In this document: positions 35,070 to 44,304 of the stretch, piece by piece
Numbering within the stretch: position 1 is the stretch's first letter
How the letters are laid out: each line of letters opens with the position of its first letter
Assembly: GCA_038496445.1 (NCBI GenBank)
Contig: JALMLS010000233.1
Coordinates: forward strand, 1-44,793
Direction: 5' to 3'
DNA: 44,793 nt
Source: Trichosphaerium sp. ATCC 40318
Lineage: Eukaryota > Discosea > Flabellinia > Trichosidae
Translations under genes and position numbers: made by a program
Notes under the pieces: generated by a model
Database searches by the model: none
Told to the model about the DNA's origin: nothing
What the model saw: the letters and a program-made list of their open reading frames with translations, nothing else

Positions 35070-35387
35070 ACAGCCTATGTGTACATAAAAAAATACTAGA
35101 TTTAAGGCCACTATTTGTGTTTTCCAACAGAATGATTTTGGCCATGTTAGTTGCTTTCAGACATTAGACCAAGTATCTCGCCCAGGATTTGCGTAATGCA
35201 TTCACTTTTTGAGCGTTTTTTGATTAACTAGATGCTCTCACACAGCACAGTAAAATTTATTGGCACAGCGCCAGTTGTTTTATGTGCTGTAAACAATATT
35301 CACTTTGCGGTAGGTAAAACACTTTATTACTTACAGCACGCTATAACACTGAAGTTTAGGAAGTGTTTTATTGATGTACCAAGTAAT

Positions 35388-36029
35388 TTAAGTTGTTGCC
35401 TCCAGTACTATATTCTCGTCTTGTAGTACATGCACCATAGCCTCAGATTCACTACTAGCACTGTTTTGTTTGCTTTTCCGGCACAGCCTTACACAAGCAA
35501 AAGCAGCACCAAGTATGATTATTACTGTAGCAACAGAAACTGCTATGATCATTCCAATAATAAAACCATAGTTGCCTCTATACTTTGTGCTGAAATCTAT
35601 AAACCCAGCATTCGTTTCATTACTATTGTTTACAAATACCTCTATATTCATTTCTAATTGTTGAACTACAGAAAATACAGCTGTCTTTGTTAGAATAATG
35701 TCTCCGGCACATGTGTAGTTTGTTGTTTTGTTATTCATAGATACTGCGCCAATGAATTCCTTGTCATTGTAAAGAGAGAATCTCGTTGTTGCAGATGAAG
35801 CCGCGAATGTTATTTCTATTGTCAAATCGCCCCCTGCTTCTCGGGAAGTAAATTTCTTCTGAATTGGAAACTCAGATATTGGTTCACGTATACGTGTAAC
35901 GTTGCATTGATTTATTGGTTTGGCGGGTACCAGAAGTTTATTAGTTACCCAGCCTTCTAATCCAGTATTTAAAGCATTACAATGCATCAATGAGAGTACA
36001 ATGAAAAGCATACATGACTTGCGAAGCAT
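35388..36029 (-). CDS. Single-pass type I membrane protein, unknown
   Basis: The likely start is ATG 36027-36029 because it opens a signal peptide (MLRKSCMLFIVLSLMHCNA); the frame is open another 29 codons upstream to 36116, but those residues are polar. The ectodomain of about 130 residues has several N-glycosylation sequons (NVT, NKT, NYT, NNSN), three cysteines and beta-rich composition (LTIEITFAASSATTRFSLY). The transmembrane helix is GFIIGMIIAVSVATVIIILG, followed by a Cys/Arg stop-transfer and a short acidic tail (SSESEAMVHVLQDENI) ending at 35388. Single exon. No homologous family recognised. A receptor or surface antigen role would fit the layout but is not shown. A similar architecture appears at 41458-41895. 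Confidence 0.65.
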   Translation of the reverse strand: MLRKSCMLFIVLSLMHCNALNTGLEGWVTNKLLVPAKPINQCNVTRIREPISEFPIQKKFTSREAGGDLTIEITFAASSATTRFSLYNDKEFIGAVSMNNKTTNYTCAGDIILTKTAVFSVVQQLEMNIEVFVNNSNETNAGFIDFSTKYRGNYGFIIGMIIAVSVATVIIILGAAFACVRLCRKSKQNSASSESEAMVHVLQDENIVLEATT

Positions 36030-36428
36030 AATGCAACCTGTGTTTTTGTGTGACCCGATAAGACTTGGATACCTTTCGTTTTCTGAAATGAGTTGGCTGA
36101 ATTTCCCAGTCTCCAAGTCGACTTCTACTTAAACGTTTGCGCCACTGTATGGATTTACATGCGCCGAAGAGCAAAGGTCGAATATTTGTATCTGTTTCAG
36201 GAGCGTTGTGAGCTAGGCAAAAAGGCCGAAAACAGTGCAAATGTACTTGCACTTTTTTATCATTTTGTTGCAAATACGTATTCACAAAAGTCAATACTAA
36301 GGATGGGTTAACATCAATACTCTGAAGAATTGTTATTCAATTGACATCGGTTGAATAGACTTTTTCAGCGACTGTAATAGTACGTGCAACAACTGTACAA
36401 CATCAGCTATTGCTCAGAGACGTATACC
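36030..36428. other. Intergenic upstream of the tandem pair
   Basis: This gap lies between two divergently oriented genes (membrane protein minus, tandem copy A plus). Small ORFs here are shadows or chance. The segment just before 36429 resembles the 5' exon of copy B (both have CAGAG...TGTA...ACxTTA before the donor), so part of an ancestral first exon is preserved but out of frame. Confidence 0.4.
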
Positions 36429-37618
36429 ATGTACAACGTTAGTACGTACAAAGTGTCACTTTTTAGAATCGCAAAATACGTTCAAATAACGTGTATAAGC
36501 CGTATCAAAGAACAAAGAAGTGCTTGATGAGTTCAAAGTATCGGAAAAAGTGGTTAAGATGGTTCCAGTAATGGCACATCAACTTGAAGCTGATAAAAGT
36601 AGCAACAAGAAGCTATTTCTGAATCTTGGCCATAATGTCACTTTAAAGGGCGTAAAACGTATTCTCAGAGCCACAGTTCTTCTTTTTTTTTAATATACGT
36701 ACCTTTAGATGTACTACATGACGTTGAGGAGTCCACAAACCAAAGCGAGCATGACCTAGATGAGTTGACGGAAGCAATGACTGCTGCTGGATGGCTGGGC
36801 TGTCAGGTAACATTTGTGCCAACCCTCCGGTCTTATTTCGAATCTAGGAGTGCTATGAAAAGTATACAGTAGCGGTCGCTCTAAGAGGAGATGACTTTGA
36901 GTCAGTACTTAAAAAAAGTGTTATGGATGTAGACTTTGAACAAGTGAACTACACAAAACTAACTGAAAGAGCTCAAGAAGAGATGGTAGCCCGTACTGTG
37001 ACAAGGGCAATCGAAAACAACACTCAAGATATCTATAAACATGCAATAGGAAGAGCTTTTGAGATATTTGCTAAAGAGTTAGACAGTAAGTGACAAACGA
37101 AACATTACTCAATGCTTATGTTAGATACAATAGATTATGAGCCTGTTAGAAATTCTGTGTTCCAATCTAAACCATTTATTAATGTGTATACTTACGTCAG
37201 TGATGAGATATTGTTTAGCTCAATGAAGGATTCTCATTACTTGTATGTAATGTTACTTTGTTTCAGTAATATCTTATTGTTTGTAAACTAGTTTTGCCAA
37301 TATGGAGAAAGAGATGGGTGTTTTGGTCGAAAGAGCTTGTAGGTATGCAGTACAGAATGCAGATAATGAAACCTGCTTCCAATTTTTGGTCGAGTTCGAA
37401 GACCAGTATTCTGAAATCAATGGTATTGATAAGATATGGTACCCAACTATTGAATCCCTCAATCTTAATCAATTTGTAGGTATACATTTTGTTGTATAAT
37501 ACGTAAAGATAAAAAACTACTCGAAAAAGTAATCGAGTTTGTTGGTAGTTCAGCTTCAGCTGATGTGCCGAAAACCAGTGAATTATTGGCCCGTCTAGCA
37601 GTTAATTACAAAAACTAG
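36429..37618 (+). CDS. Tandem family gene, copy A (unknown function)
   Basis: The family is unknown. The start is taken at ATG 36429-36431 (MYNV) with a GTACGT donor; the next exon starts at 36500 and reads VSKNKEVLDEFKVSEKVV, MVPVMAHQLEADKSSNKK and LFLNLGHNVTLKGVK. Later exons read VLHDVEESTNQ with MTAAGWLGCQ, then ALRGDDFESVLKKSVMDVDF, RAIENNTQDIYKHAIGRA with FEIFAKELD, then MGVLVERACRYAVQNADN, and last DKKLLEKVIEFVGSS with ELLARLAVNYKN, stopping at TAG 37616-37618. All joins hold frame if the intron after HYLY ends at GGAG (about 37309). It is acidic, helical, with no signal peptide or membrane segment. Compared with copy B it is intact, apart from an apparent loss of the first-exon frame that copy B uses. 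Confidence 0.6.
36500..36670 (+). repeat. Near-identical 171-bp block, copy A
   Basis: This block matches 38311-38481 with only four substitutions and no gaps over 171 bp. It covers the whole second exon plus about 14 nt of the following intron (up to GTATTCTCAGAG). Outside it the two genes differ heavily at the DNA level. Confidence 0.9.
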
Positions 37619-37680
37619 ATGTAAGCCTTGCGGCAAAACAGCAAACACAATAAAACTTGTTTTTCTGCTTTTTTACTTAG

Positions 37681-37812
37681 TTTAACTACCTGCAATGGTC
37701 TGTACACAAGGGCATTGATCAATATGCAATGTGTGAATACCTGAGATACGTAATATCTACATCCATTACAAACGAGTGTATGCGCTCCAGCCAAGGCTTT
37801 TAAAGTATTGTT
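37681..37812 (-). pseudogene. LRR gene fragment
   Basis: On the minus strand this segment reads NTLKALAGAHTLVCNGCRYY, one cysteine-containing LRR unit of the same type as in the gene at 21530-22654 (LAGVHTINL..C). It is not part of an open gene. It sits directly 3' of copy A and antisense to it. Confidence 0.6.
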
Positions 37813-38216
37813 AGAATAATGAAATCAACTATGCAATGTATCATTAAAACTAATGAACTCTATTTTGTGTTAGCGCTATGAGTGATTTTTTGGGACGGTT
37901 TATGAACATACGTAGCCTTTTGCAACTGGGAAAGCATACTGTTAGTGTATCCTTATGGAGTACTTTATGTGAGCTTAAGAACAGAAAGTCACGTGCGTGC
38001 TACTAATCGGGAGCGGCCGGTTAAAAAGTAGGCTTAGCGGTACAATAAATAGCGTTATTTCTGGTCAAACCCACAAAGCCAACGCCACTATCCCTTTGTG
38101 CAAATAATAACACGTAATTAAATCCACCGATCTACATGTTTTCCACCAACAACCAGCCTTGCGTAATTTTTTGCCTCATTGACAAAACTTGATTTATCAT
38201 CCAGATTAGAATAACT

Positions 38217-39431
38217 ATGGAACCTACAGGCAGTAAATGCTCTCAGAGCTGTATCATGTATCACCTTAGTATGTAAACATTGCGTATATATGTCAAGTAA
38301 CGCGTATTAGCCGTATCAAAGGACAAAGAAGTGCTTGATGAGTTCAAAGTATCGGAAAAAGTGGTTGAGATGGTTCCAGTAATGGCACATCAACTTGAAG
38401 TTGATAAAAGTAGCAACAAGAAGCTATTTCTGAACCTTGGCCATAATGTCACTTTAAAGGGCGTAAAACGTATTCTCAGAGCGTCGGAATTGTAAAGAAA
38501 ATAGTTAAAGCTTTGTAGAGGTACTAGAAGATATTGATGAGACAACGGAGCAAGTTTTCGAACAAGAACTCGACCACGTGAAGGAAGCCATGATTGCTGC
38601 TGGATGGCTTGGTTGTCAGGTGACGTCCAGTAATTTTGGCGGGCTTTACTAAATTCCACATAGGAGCAATGCGAAATATACACCACGGTGGTTGCTCTTA
38701 ACAGCGATGATTTTGAGTCTGTATTAGAAGGGAGCGCGATGGATGTAGACTTCGCTCAAGTTGATTATCCAGAATTAAACAGGCGAGCCCAGAGAGATGC
38801 AGTTTCTCATACTGTGAAGCGTGCTATTGCAGAGAATACGGAAGATATCTACATGGACGCAATAAACAGAGCGTTTGAGATCTTTGCGAAGGAGATAGGA
38901 TGTGCGTTACCGCTTATCTACTTCAAGTATGTATCAACTAACAAGTTCATTAAGCGAATAAGAAACTTGTTCGGTCTGTTTTCCATACTAGCTCATTCAT
39001 AAATGCTTATACTCGTCTTTATGATGAGACTTTGTTTCAATCAATCGAGAAGTATCCATACTTGCACGTGATTTTATTTCAAATAGCCTATATGACTTAC
39101 AATGCCAATTTAGCAATGATCATTTGTCCCAAGAAATGGTTGTCTTAGTTGAAAGCGCTTGCACATATGCAGTCCAGAATGAGGACACAGCAGCATGTAT
39201 TAAATTCTTGGCCAAGTTCAAGACCAACTACCATTTGTTTACGGATATTGACAAACTTTGGTATGCCATTGGAAAAGTATAATCTAAGTAATTTGTAGGT
39301 ACACCCTTTGTTGTAAGATACGTAAAGATAAGGACTCTGTAAAAAGTATTATTAATTGCGTTGGAGGCTTGTCTACTGTACCTAAAACGAGAGCTTTATT
39401 AGCACGCCTTGCTGTAAATTACAAGATCTAG
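38217..39431 (+). pseudogene. Tandem family gene, copy B (disrupted)
   Basis: The first exon MEPTGSKCSQSCIMYHL (ATG 38217-38219) splices by GTATGT...TATTAG into VSKDKEVLDEFKVSEKVV. Later exons parallel copy A: VLEDIDETTEQ with MIAAGWLGCQ, NSDDFESVLEGSAMDVDF, RAIAENTEDIYMDAINRA with FEIFAKEIG, LVESACTYAVQNEDTAAC, and KSIINCVGGLST with ALLARLAVNYKI, stop TAG 39429-39431. Intron positions are shared. Two faults mark it as broken: the exon containing DIDKLWYAIGKV hits in-frame TAA at 39080+200 (39280-39282) and again at 39289-39291 where copy A reads through, and the previous intron acceptor region (about 39136) cannot restore frame. Sequencing error at both places is less likely than decay. Confidence 0.6.
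38311..38481 (+). repeat. Near-identical 171-bp block, copy B
   Basis: Partner of 36500-36670 (four mismatches in 171 bp, three of which change an amino acid: Asn/Asp, Lys/Glu, Ala/Val). Similarity falls off sharply a few bases into the next intron and about 17 bases into the previous one. Confidence 0.9.
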
Positions 39432-39469
39432 CTTTTATAATAGTACCAATAAAAACAGTTTGAAAGTTC

Positions 39470-39665
39470 CATTGCAACACCATGTAATGCTTAGATGCCT
39501 TCATCTGTAACTCGGACACATCCATAAAGATTAAGTGTGAACACCTTTGAGCACTTTGATATCTTCATTTGCAATTTTCTGCAACAGGAAATATCGCCTC
39601 TACAAGTTCGGCGTATCCCGTTGAGTACATTTTGCGATAGTACTTGAGCGCTTGTTATACTGTAG
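39470..39665 (-). pseudogene. LRR gene fragment
   Basis: On the minus strand the segment reads KIANEDIKVLKGVHT and, after a frame change, NLYGCVRVTDEG, again the LRR type of the gene at 21530-22654. An upstream part resembles that gene's region just before the repeats (GIRRVSLCWCRF against GDTPNL-like sequence). It has frameshifts and stops and lies antisense, directly 3' of copy B, just as the other fragment lies 3' of copy A. Confidence 0.55.
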
Positions 39666-39755
39666 CACCAAAAGACGTCACATGTGTTGCTGCTTCTGAG
39701 TGATTACAAAACGACATTAAGCAAAGGTTCGCTTATAGAGTAGGTGTACATCAAC

Positions 39756-41404
39756 ATGGCAAAAGTGTTTGTAAGGTTTTTCGCTAAAACCGTTAAAGAG
39801 TTAAAGTGCTTTAGGTGACCAGAAAGCTACCACAAGTAGTACTAGACAGGCTTAGCAACGCGAAACAAGTGTCTGAAGTTCGTGTACATGACGTACGACG
39901 TGTAATCGAACGCCCACGTACGCATACATACAAGTAGTATTGCTAAACACTGTTAGAATTGCTTAAAAACGTTGAGTGGTGTGATTGTCTACTATCGCAA
40001 CTGACAGGTGTAGTATTATTTTAAATGCATTACCGGGGCGTAAATTAACCAGCAAACCATAGATAAAATAGATCAAGAGGTGTTGGAAAAGAATCCTGCT
40101 TTAAAAATAGTTGTACGCCATAATGCTTACGCCAGCGAGAGAACCAAAGCTACCTCGACCTCATTTTACATTTTGACTCAAACAGTTTGCTTAAAACATG
40201 TCCTTTTCGCGTTACTACGCTCAATAGTCAAATAACGCTTACATAGGCAAACTACGCTGTCGGTTACAATAACATTGACGTTAAAACTGCATCCAAACTT
40301 AAAATACCTGTAACAAACACTCCAGGAGTCCGTACGCACTGCTAAATTATCTTGTACCTCCTTTGTTTGACATGTCGTTCCTAGTTGATGACACAACAGC
40401 TGACTTGACGTTCGGTCTTCTGCTGGCAACTGCACGGCGTATAGTAGAAGCAGATGAATTTGTACGCATTCTTATGACAAAAAAACCTGCGTGTCAACAT
40501 CCTTCCGAATAGCCACTAACGTCGCTGTTAGATGCGATCTGGAAAATACACAGAAACAAATTGGGATCCACTACTTATGACAGGTCATGATATACATCAT
40601 AAGACTCTCGGTATTGTTGGTCTGGGACGTATAGGTCAGGCAGTACGTGTCAATTCTCATTTAGTGATGATAAATTTCTAACATTTTTTTTCCTTGCTTT
40701 CTAGGTTGCCAGGAGAGCAAAGGGCTTTGATATGAAGATTGTTTACACTTCTTCTAATGGTAAAGAAAAAGCAGAAGCTAAGGACATTGGTGCTGAGCTT
40801 GTAACCTTGGATACTTTGCTTGAGGTAATTAATTCACCAAATATGACTCTAACTCGCTAATGTAGCAATCGGATTTTGTATCCCTCCACACGCCATTGAA
40901 TGAAAATACAAAACACCTGATTAATGAAGCGCGTTTGAAACAAATGAAGAGTTCAGCTATCCTCATTAACGCCAGCAGAGGCAAGATTGACTTTTTTGTC
41001 AAGGAAAAAAACCAAAACACCACTCTAACTTCATTGTACTTATTTTCTTTTCTTAGGACCTTGTGTTGACGAAGCAGCTCTTGTACGCGCCTTAAAATCT
41101 GGAACTATTGCAGGCGCAGGACTAGATGTGTACGAAGCTCACTGAGTTTTTTTTTTGACACTTTTTTTGTTGGATTTTATTTTGAAGGCTTGAAGCTTAC
41201 GCCCTTCCTAGTTTCGAGCAAGAACCAGTAATGGAAAAGGATCTCGCTTCGTTAAAAAATGCAGTCATACTACCACATATCGGTTCAGCGTCAATTGATA
41301 CACGTGTAAATATGGGAAATGCTGCTGTATCCAATATTTTAGCGCGTCTAGATGGTGCACCATTGCCATCTTGTGTAAATGGTTCAGACATTGGTTTACA
41401 ATAA
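39756..41404 (+). CDS. D-2-hydroxyacid dehydrogenase (glyoxylate/hydroxypyruvate reductase type)
   Basis: This NAD(P)-dependent dehydrogenase probably reduces glyoxylate or hydroxypyruvate (GRHPR-like). The N-terminal catalytic part is [50 protein letters not shown] and [15 protein letters not shown]. The Rossmann fold has [20 protein letters not shown] (GxGxxG). Next come [35 protein letters not shown] (active-site Arg region), AGLDVFEQEPV (Glu) and [10 protein letters not shown] (catalytic His). The start ATG is 39756-39758 and the stop TAA 41402-41404. About ten introns; one (40981-41056) has a GC donor. Splicing across 41130-41210 with a GTACGA donor gives VFEQEPV. Length (about 325 residues) fits the family and no defect was seen. 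Confidence 0.92.
40981..41056 (+). other. GC-AG intron in the dehydrogenase gene
   Basis: The conserved NASRGPCVDE motif is interrupted after the G of the Gly codon by an insert that starts GCAAGATTG and ends TTTTCTTAG. Removing 40981-41056 restores the motif exactly. No GT donor at this position gives the conserved protein, so this is a GC-AG intron, the minor U2-type variant. Confidence 0.85.
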
Positions 41405-41457
41405 AGTATAGTAACTTTCAAAGAGGCAAACGTAGTAGGCTTGTTGTTAATAACGGT

Positions 41458-41895
41458 TTATTCGATATCGCTCGAGTAGTATTCAATGTCATCGTAGTTA
41501 ACAAAATCTGCGTTTGGTGGCCAGCAGTCCAGTGCTGGAATAAGCCTCGATAATATCGCAAATACAATACCAGCTAGACAAATAAAGCCAACTGAAAGCC
41601 CAAGAAGTATGTGCCAATATTTATCTTCCAAAAACACATATTTAGTTAGTTACGTGCGTAAGAGGTATTTGAGGAGAAGAGAAACTTCTTTAAAGATTTT
41701 TTGCTTGTTATTTCTGTTAAACAGCGTACAGCTTCTCGAAGGTGGTTCAGGAGATGTATGGTTTGTACCAACTAAGTTTGGAATCTATATTATGCATAAC
41801 TAAGTGATTTTAACGTCACGTGCGTTTAAGATACTAACCAAGCTTGTAACTGATATCTCTATGAAAATAATAAGGAGTAGTGCATAGATGCGCAT
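41458..41895 (-). CDS. Small type I membrane protein, unknown
   Basis: Three exons give about 115 residues. The first encodes a signal peptide (MRIYALLLIIFIEISVTSL) and ends at a GTTAGT donor. The second exon (acceptor CAAACTTAG) has HLLNHLREAVRCLTEITSKK. A short intron of about 29 nt (GTAACT...TGGAAG) leads to the last exon with a transmembrane helix (ILLGLSVGFICLAGIVFAIL) and an acidic/tyrosine tail (FVNYDDIEYYSSDIE) ending at TAA 41458-41460. All phases agree. The short lumenal part and Tyr/Asp-rich tail could be a sorting or endocytic signal. No family recognised. Convergent with the dehydrogenase gene, 53 bp between stop codons. Confidence 0.6.
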
Positions 41896-42009
41896 TGTAA
41901 ATAATTGGCTTTGTGACTAAGTGGCAACAAAGTCAGACGTAACTTAAAACTTGCAACCCTAATAAAGCGTCACTATCACACTCGTTTTATCAGCGCCACG
42001 TTGTTGCTT

Positions 42010-42265
42010 TCAATCGCTTATGGGAACCCGGTTAATTCCAAACGTATTTGCAGTAACTTACAATAAGAAAATATTAGTAAAACCAAAACGCGGGCTTACA
42101 ACACCGCCAATCAAAGCCAAAACGAGTATCTTCAATACCTCTATCACTCATAATTTCCATCCGTTTACGTCTTTCTTCAGGCAATATTTTATGATGTCGA
42201 TTATGGAATAACTGAGAATAAAACCGGAAGGACTTAGGCGGAGTTATAGTCGTTTGTACGAAGCG
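42010..42265 (-). CDS. Unrecognised gene, 3' exons
   Basis: On the minus strand a short exon YAFTARF (about 42265-42280) joins by a GTACAA...TTCTCAG intron to LFHNRHHKILPEERRKRM with EIMSDRGIEDTRFGFDW. It then joins by a GTAAGC...TTGTAAG intron to FTANTFGINRVPISD, stop TGA 42010-42012. The last join is in phase and the sequence looks conserved (RGIEDTRFGFDWRCF). Upstream exons could not be found between 42280 and 42900, so only the C-terminus is supported. No function assigned. Confidence 0.45.
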
Positions 42266-42280
42266 TGCAGTAAATGCATA

Positions 42281-43277
42281 CTATGGAAAACACCTAACTG
42301 CCTATCGCTCAATGAAGATTTTCACTGAGTTAAATACAAAAGGAATGAATTAAATTGACCCCGGCACAGTAAAATGAAAAGTTGTCACGTGATTAAATAA
42401 ACGGAATCCAAACGGTTTTTGTTGAGAAGAGTAAGGTAAATGTGAAACGGTAGTGACACAACTGTTTTTTGAACACCTTTCGTTCGTTGGTTACAATAAC
42501 CGTTAAGATAAAAACTTGGTTTGAAGGCAGAAACGCTTAATATCACTAAAGACGCCTCACCACCTGAAGAAATTTAATAATCCCAACAGAAAACGTGCTT
42601 GTAGTCTAATGCGAGCGTAAATGGTAGCGATGGAAGTTATTGGTGAGATACAGGACTGGTTTTACTATAATACCAGTAGGGCGAAGTGGTAGAAGGGGTA
42701 CACACCGACATGAACATTGTTGAACAATCATTCGAGTTTTTGATTTTTTTTTTTTGGTTAACTTAATTTTTTAATATCACAGCCTAGCTCTACTCTTGCA
42801 TTGCAACAACACGGTAAGCAAATGAAGTTTAGGGGATAAGCTCCCATATTACTTGCTTTGCTCTAATGTATTGCTATAGGGAAGAGAGGTGATGCTCCTA
42901 TAGGGAGACACCGTTTTTATGATTATACTTTGACGCTAGCGTCGTCTGCTTGTACTGCATTAACGTTTACTTCACACCAACGCGGCTAAGACGTCATTGT
43001 CGTGATGCAATACTACATAAAACTTCATTTCTCGCTTCCAACTCGCAGCAAACGCGTAAATCAACTCCCAACTCCGCTATAGACATCTACGGCACGTGTT
43101 TAACTTTTAAGGATAAAAACCAAAGAACGCACCTTATTGTAATAAAATTGTTACCATTTACCCTATTCTAGCTTTGACGACTAATTCTGCTATCGGTCAT
43201 TATCTTCCTGGCCCTCTGTAGGCGTCAAAAAAAAAAACCAGGTTAGTGCTCCTCAGTATTCGAAAAAAACCCAAAGT
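42281..43277. other. Poorly resolved stretch between two genes
   Basis: It should contain the 5' exons of the minus gene ending at 42010 and of the plus gene ending at 44304. A plus-strand ORF at 42950-43171 (NSAIDIYGTCLTFKDKN) followed by a GTAATA donor and CTATTCTAG acceptor may be an early exon of the latter, but phases do not join. Nothing else can be supported. Confidence 0.3.
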
Positions 43278-44304
43278 AACTCCTTCTCTTCCGCCACTCT
43301 CACGACATCACTCCTGTTGAAGAAATATCTCTCATCAAACTTTCCCACAATGACGTTGGTTGCGAATTCACATTGCAGTAACTTTCCAATGAGGTTCCAA
43401 CATTTTCGCCAACACTAAGGTATTCACAACCAAAGAAAATCTGATGATACCAACTACCAAAAGAAACCCTCAATTTTGTACAGTCCTAAAGACTAGTAAT
43501 ATCGGCATCCCTACCTACAATGAGGTTAGCTTGGTGTCTAATGGTAACAAAGACAATACCAGTAATAAAGATAACGAGAGCGCAGTACGTCATTTTTAAA
43601 CAATACTACAAAAAAAAAAAAGAAAAACATTTTCTGCAGAGCTAATATTTTCATTAAAAAAGGATCCCTTCTCCCTGTTCTCTCTAGACTATGATCCTAT
43701 GCTGCAGAAGTTCTTCGGTAAAAATACTAGACCCGTGTTATATGCTTTGGCTATGACAATCCTTCTGAGGTTAGGTGTTATACCTGTCGAAGGACAAGAA
43801 GGACGGTTTTTTCATGTGGTGTAAGCACATACGGTTTTTTTTTTTTTATCTTTTTACACATGCTTCGTTACTACAATTACGAGCGGTTTGTTAACTCTCG
43901 TTAGTAACCACGAGTCGTTTATGTTAGCAGTGGCCATTTTCTGCTCAGAGAAAAGCAAGAGACCTATAAACGCGTACAGCACTTACAGATCTATATCACG
44001 GTACAAATCGGGATTTTGTCTACACATTGAAAATGTGTAAGTGTTATATTGTGTCTAACTTTTGTTTTAAAGATGGGTTAATATGCTTGATACACGTAAG
44101 AAAGGTCGGTCTTGGAGGTTTACATTAAAAACAGAAGAAGCGTCGCGTTGGTGTGAAGTAAACCATGAAATTAGAGCCATATTAAATGAAAAACTTAGCG
44201 TTTCTTGGACTTATAAGTGTAATGGCAAGGTGTCATACATGGAGCTTAATTCTTTTGACTTTGCTGTAAATGTGGACGCTGTAGCATGGGCTTGCTCATT
44301 ATAG
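43278..44304 (+). CDS. Unrecognised multi-exon gene, 5' end unresolved
   Basis: Five consecutive exons join in frame: RHSHDITPVEEISLIKL with SHNDVGCEFTLQ; VFTTKENLMIPTTKRNP with NEVSLVSNGNKDNTSN; DPFSLFSLDYDPMLQKFF with KNTRPVLYALAMTILLRLG; NHESFMLAVAIFCSEKSK with PINAYSTYRSISR; and WVNMLDTRKKGRSWRF with SRWCEVNHEIRAILNEKL, ending WACSL at TAG 44302-44304. Introns start GTAACT, GTACGT, GTAAGC and GTACAA. Five phase-consistent exons make this a real gene. The protein is of mixed character with a hydrophobic helix (VLYALAMTILLRLGVI) that may or may not span a membrane. I recognise no domain. The first exon has a stop immediately upstream and lacks an ATG, so the true start lies further left. 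Confidence 0.6.

Noticed and set aside
37263-37499. Minus-strand ORFs of 60-75 codons
   Set aside because: They are shadows of the copy A exon reading MGVLVERACRYAVQNADN on the plus strand.
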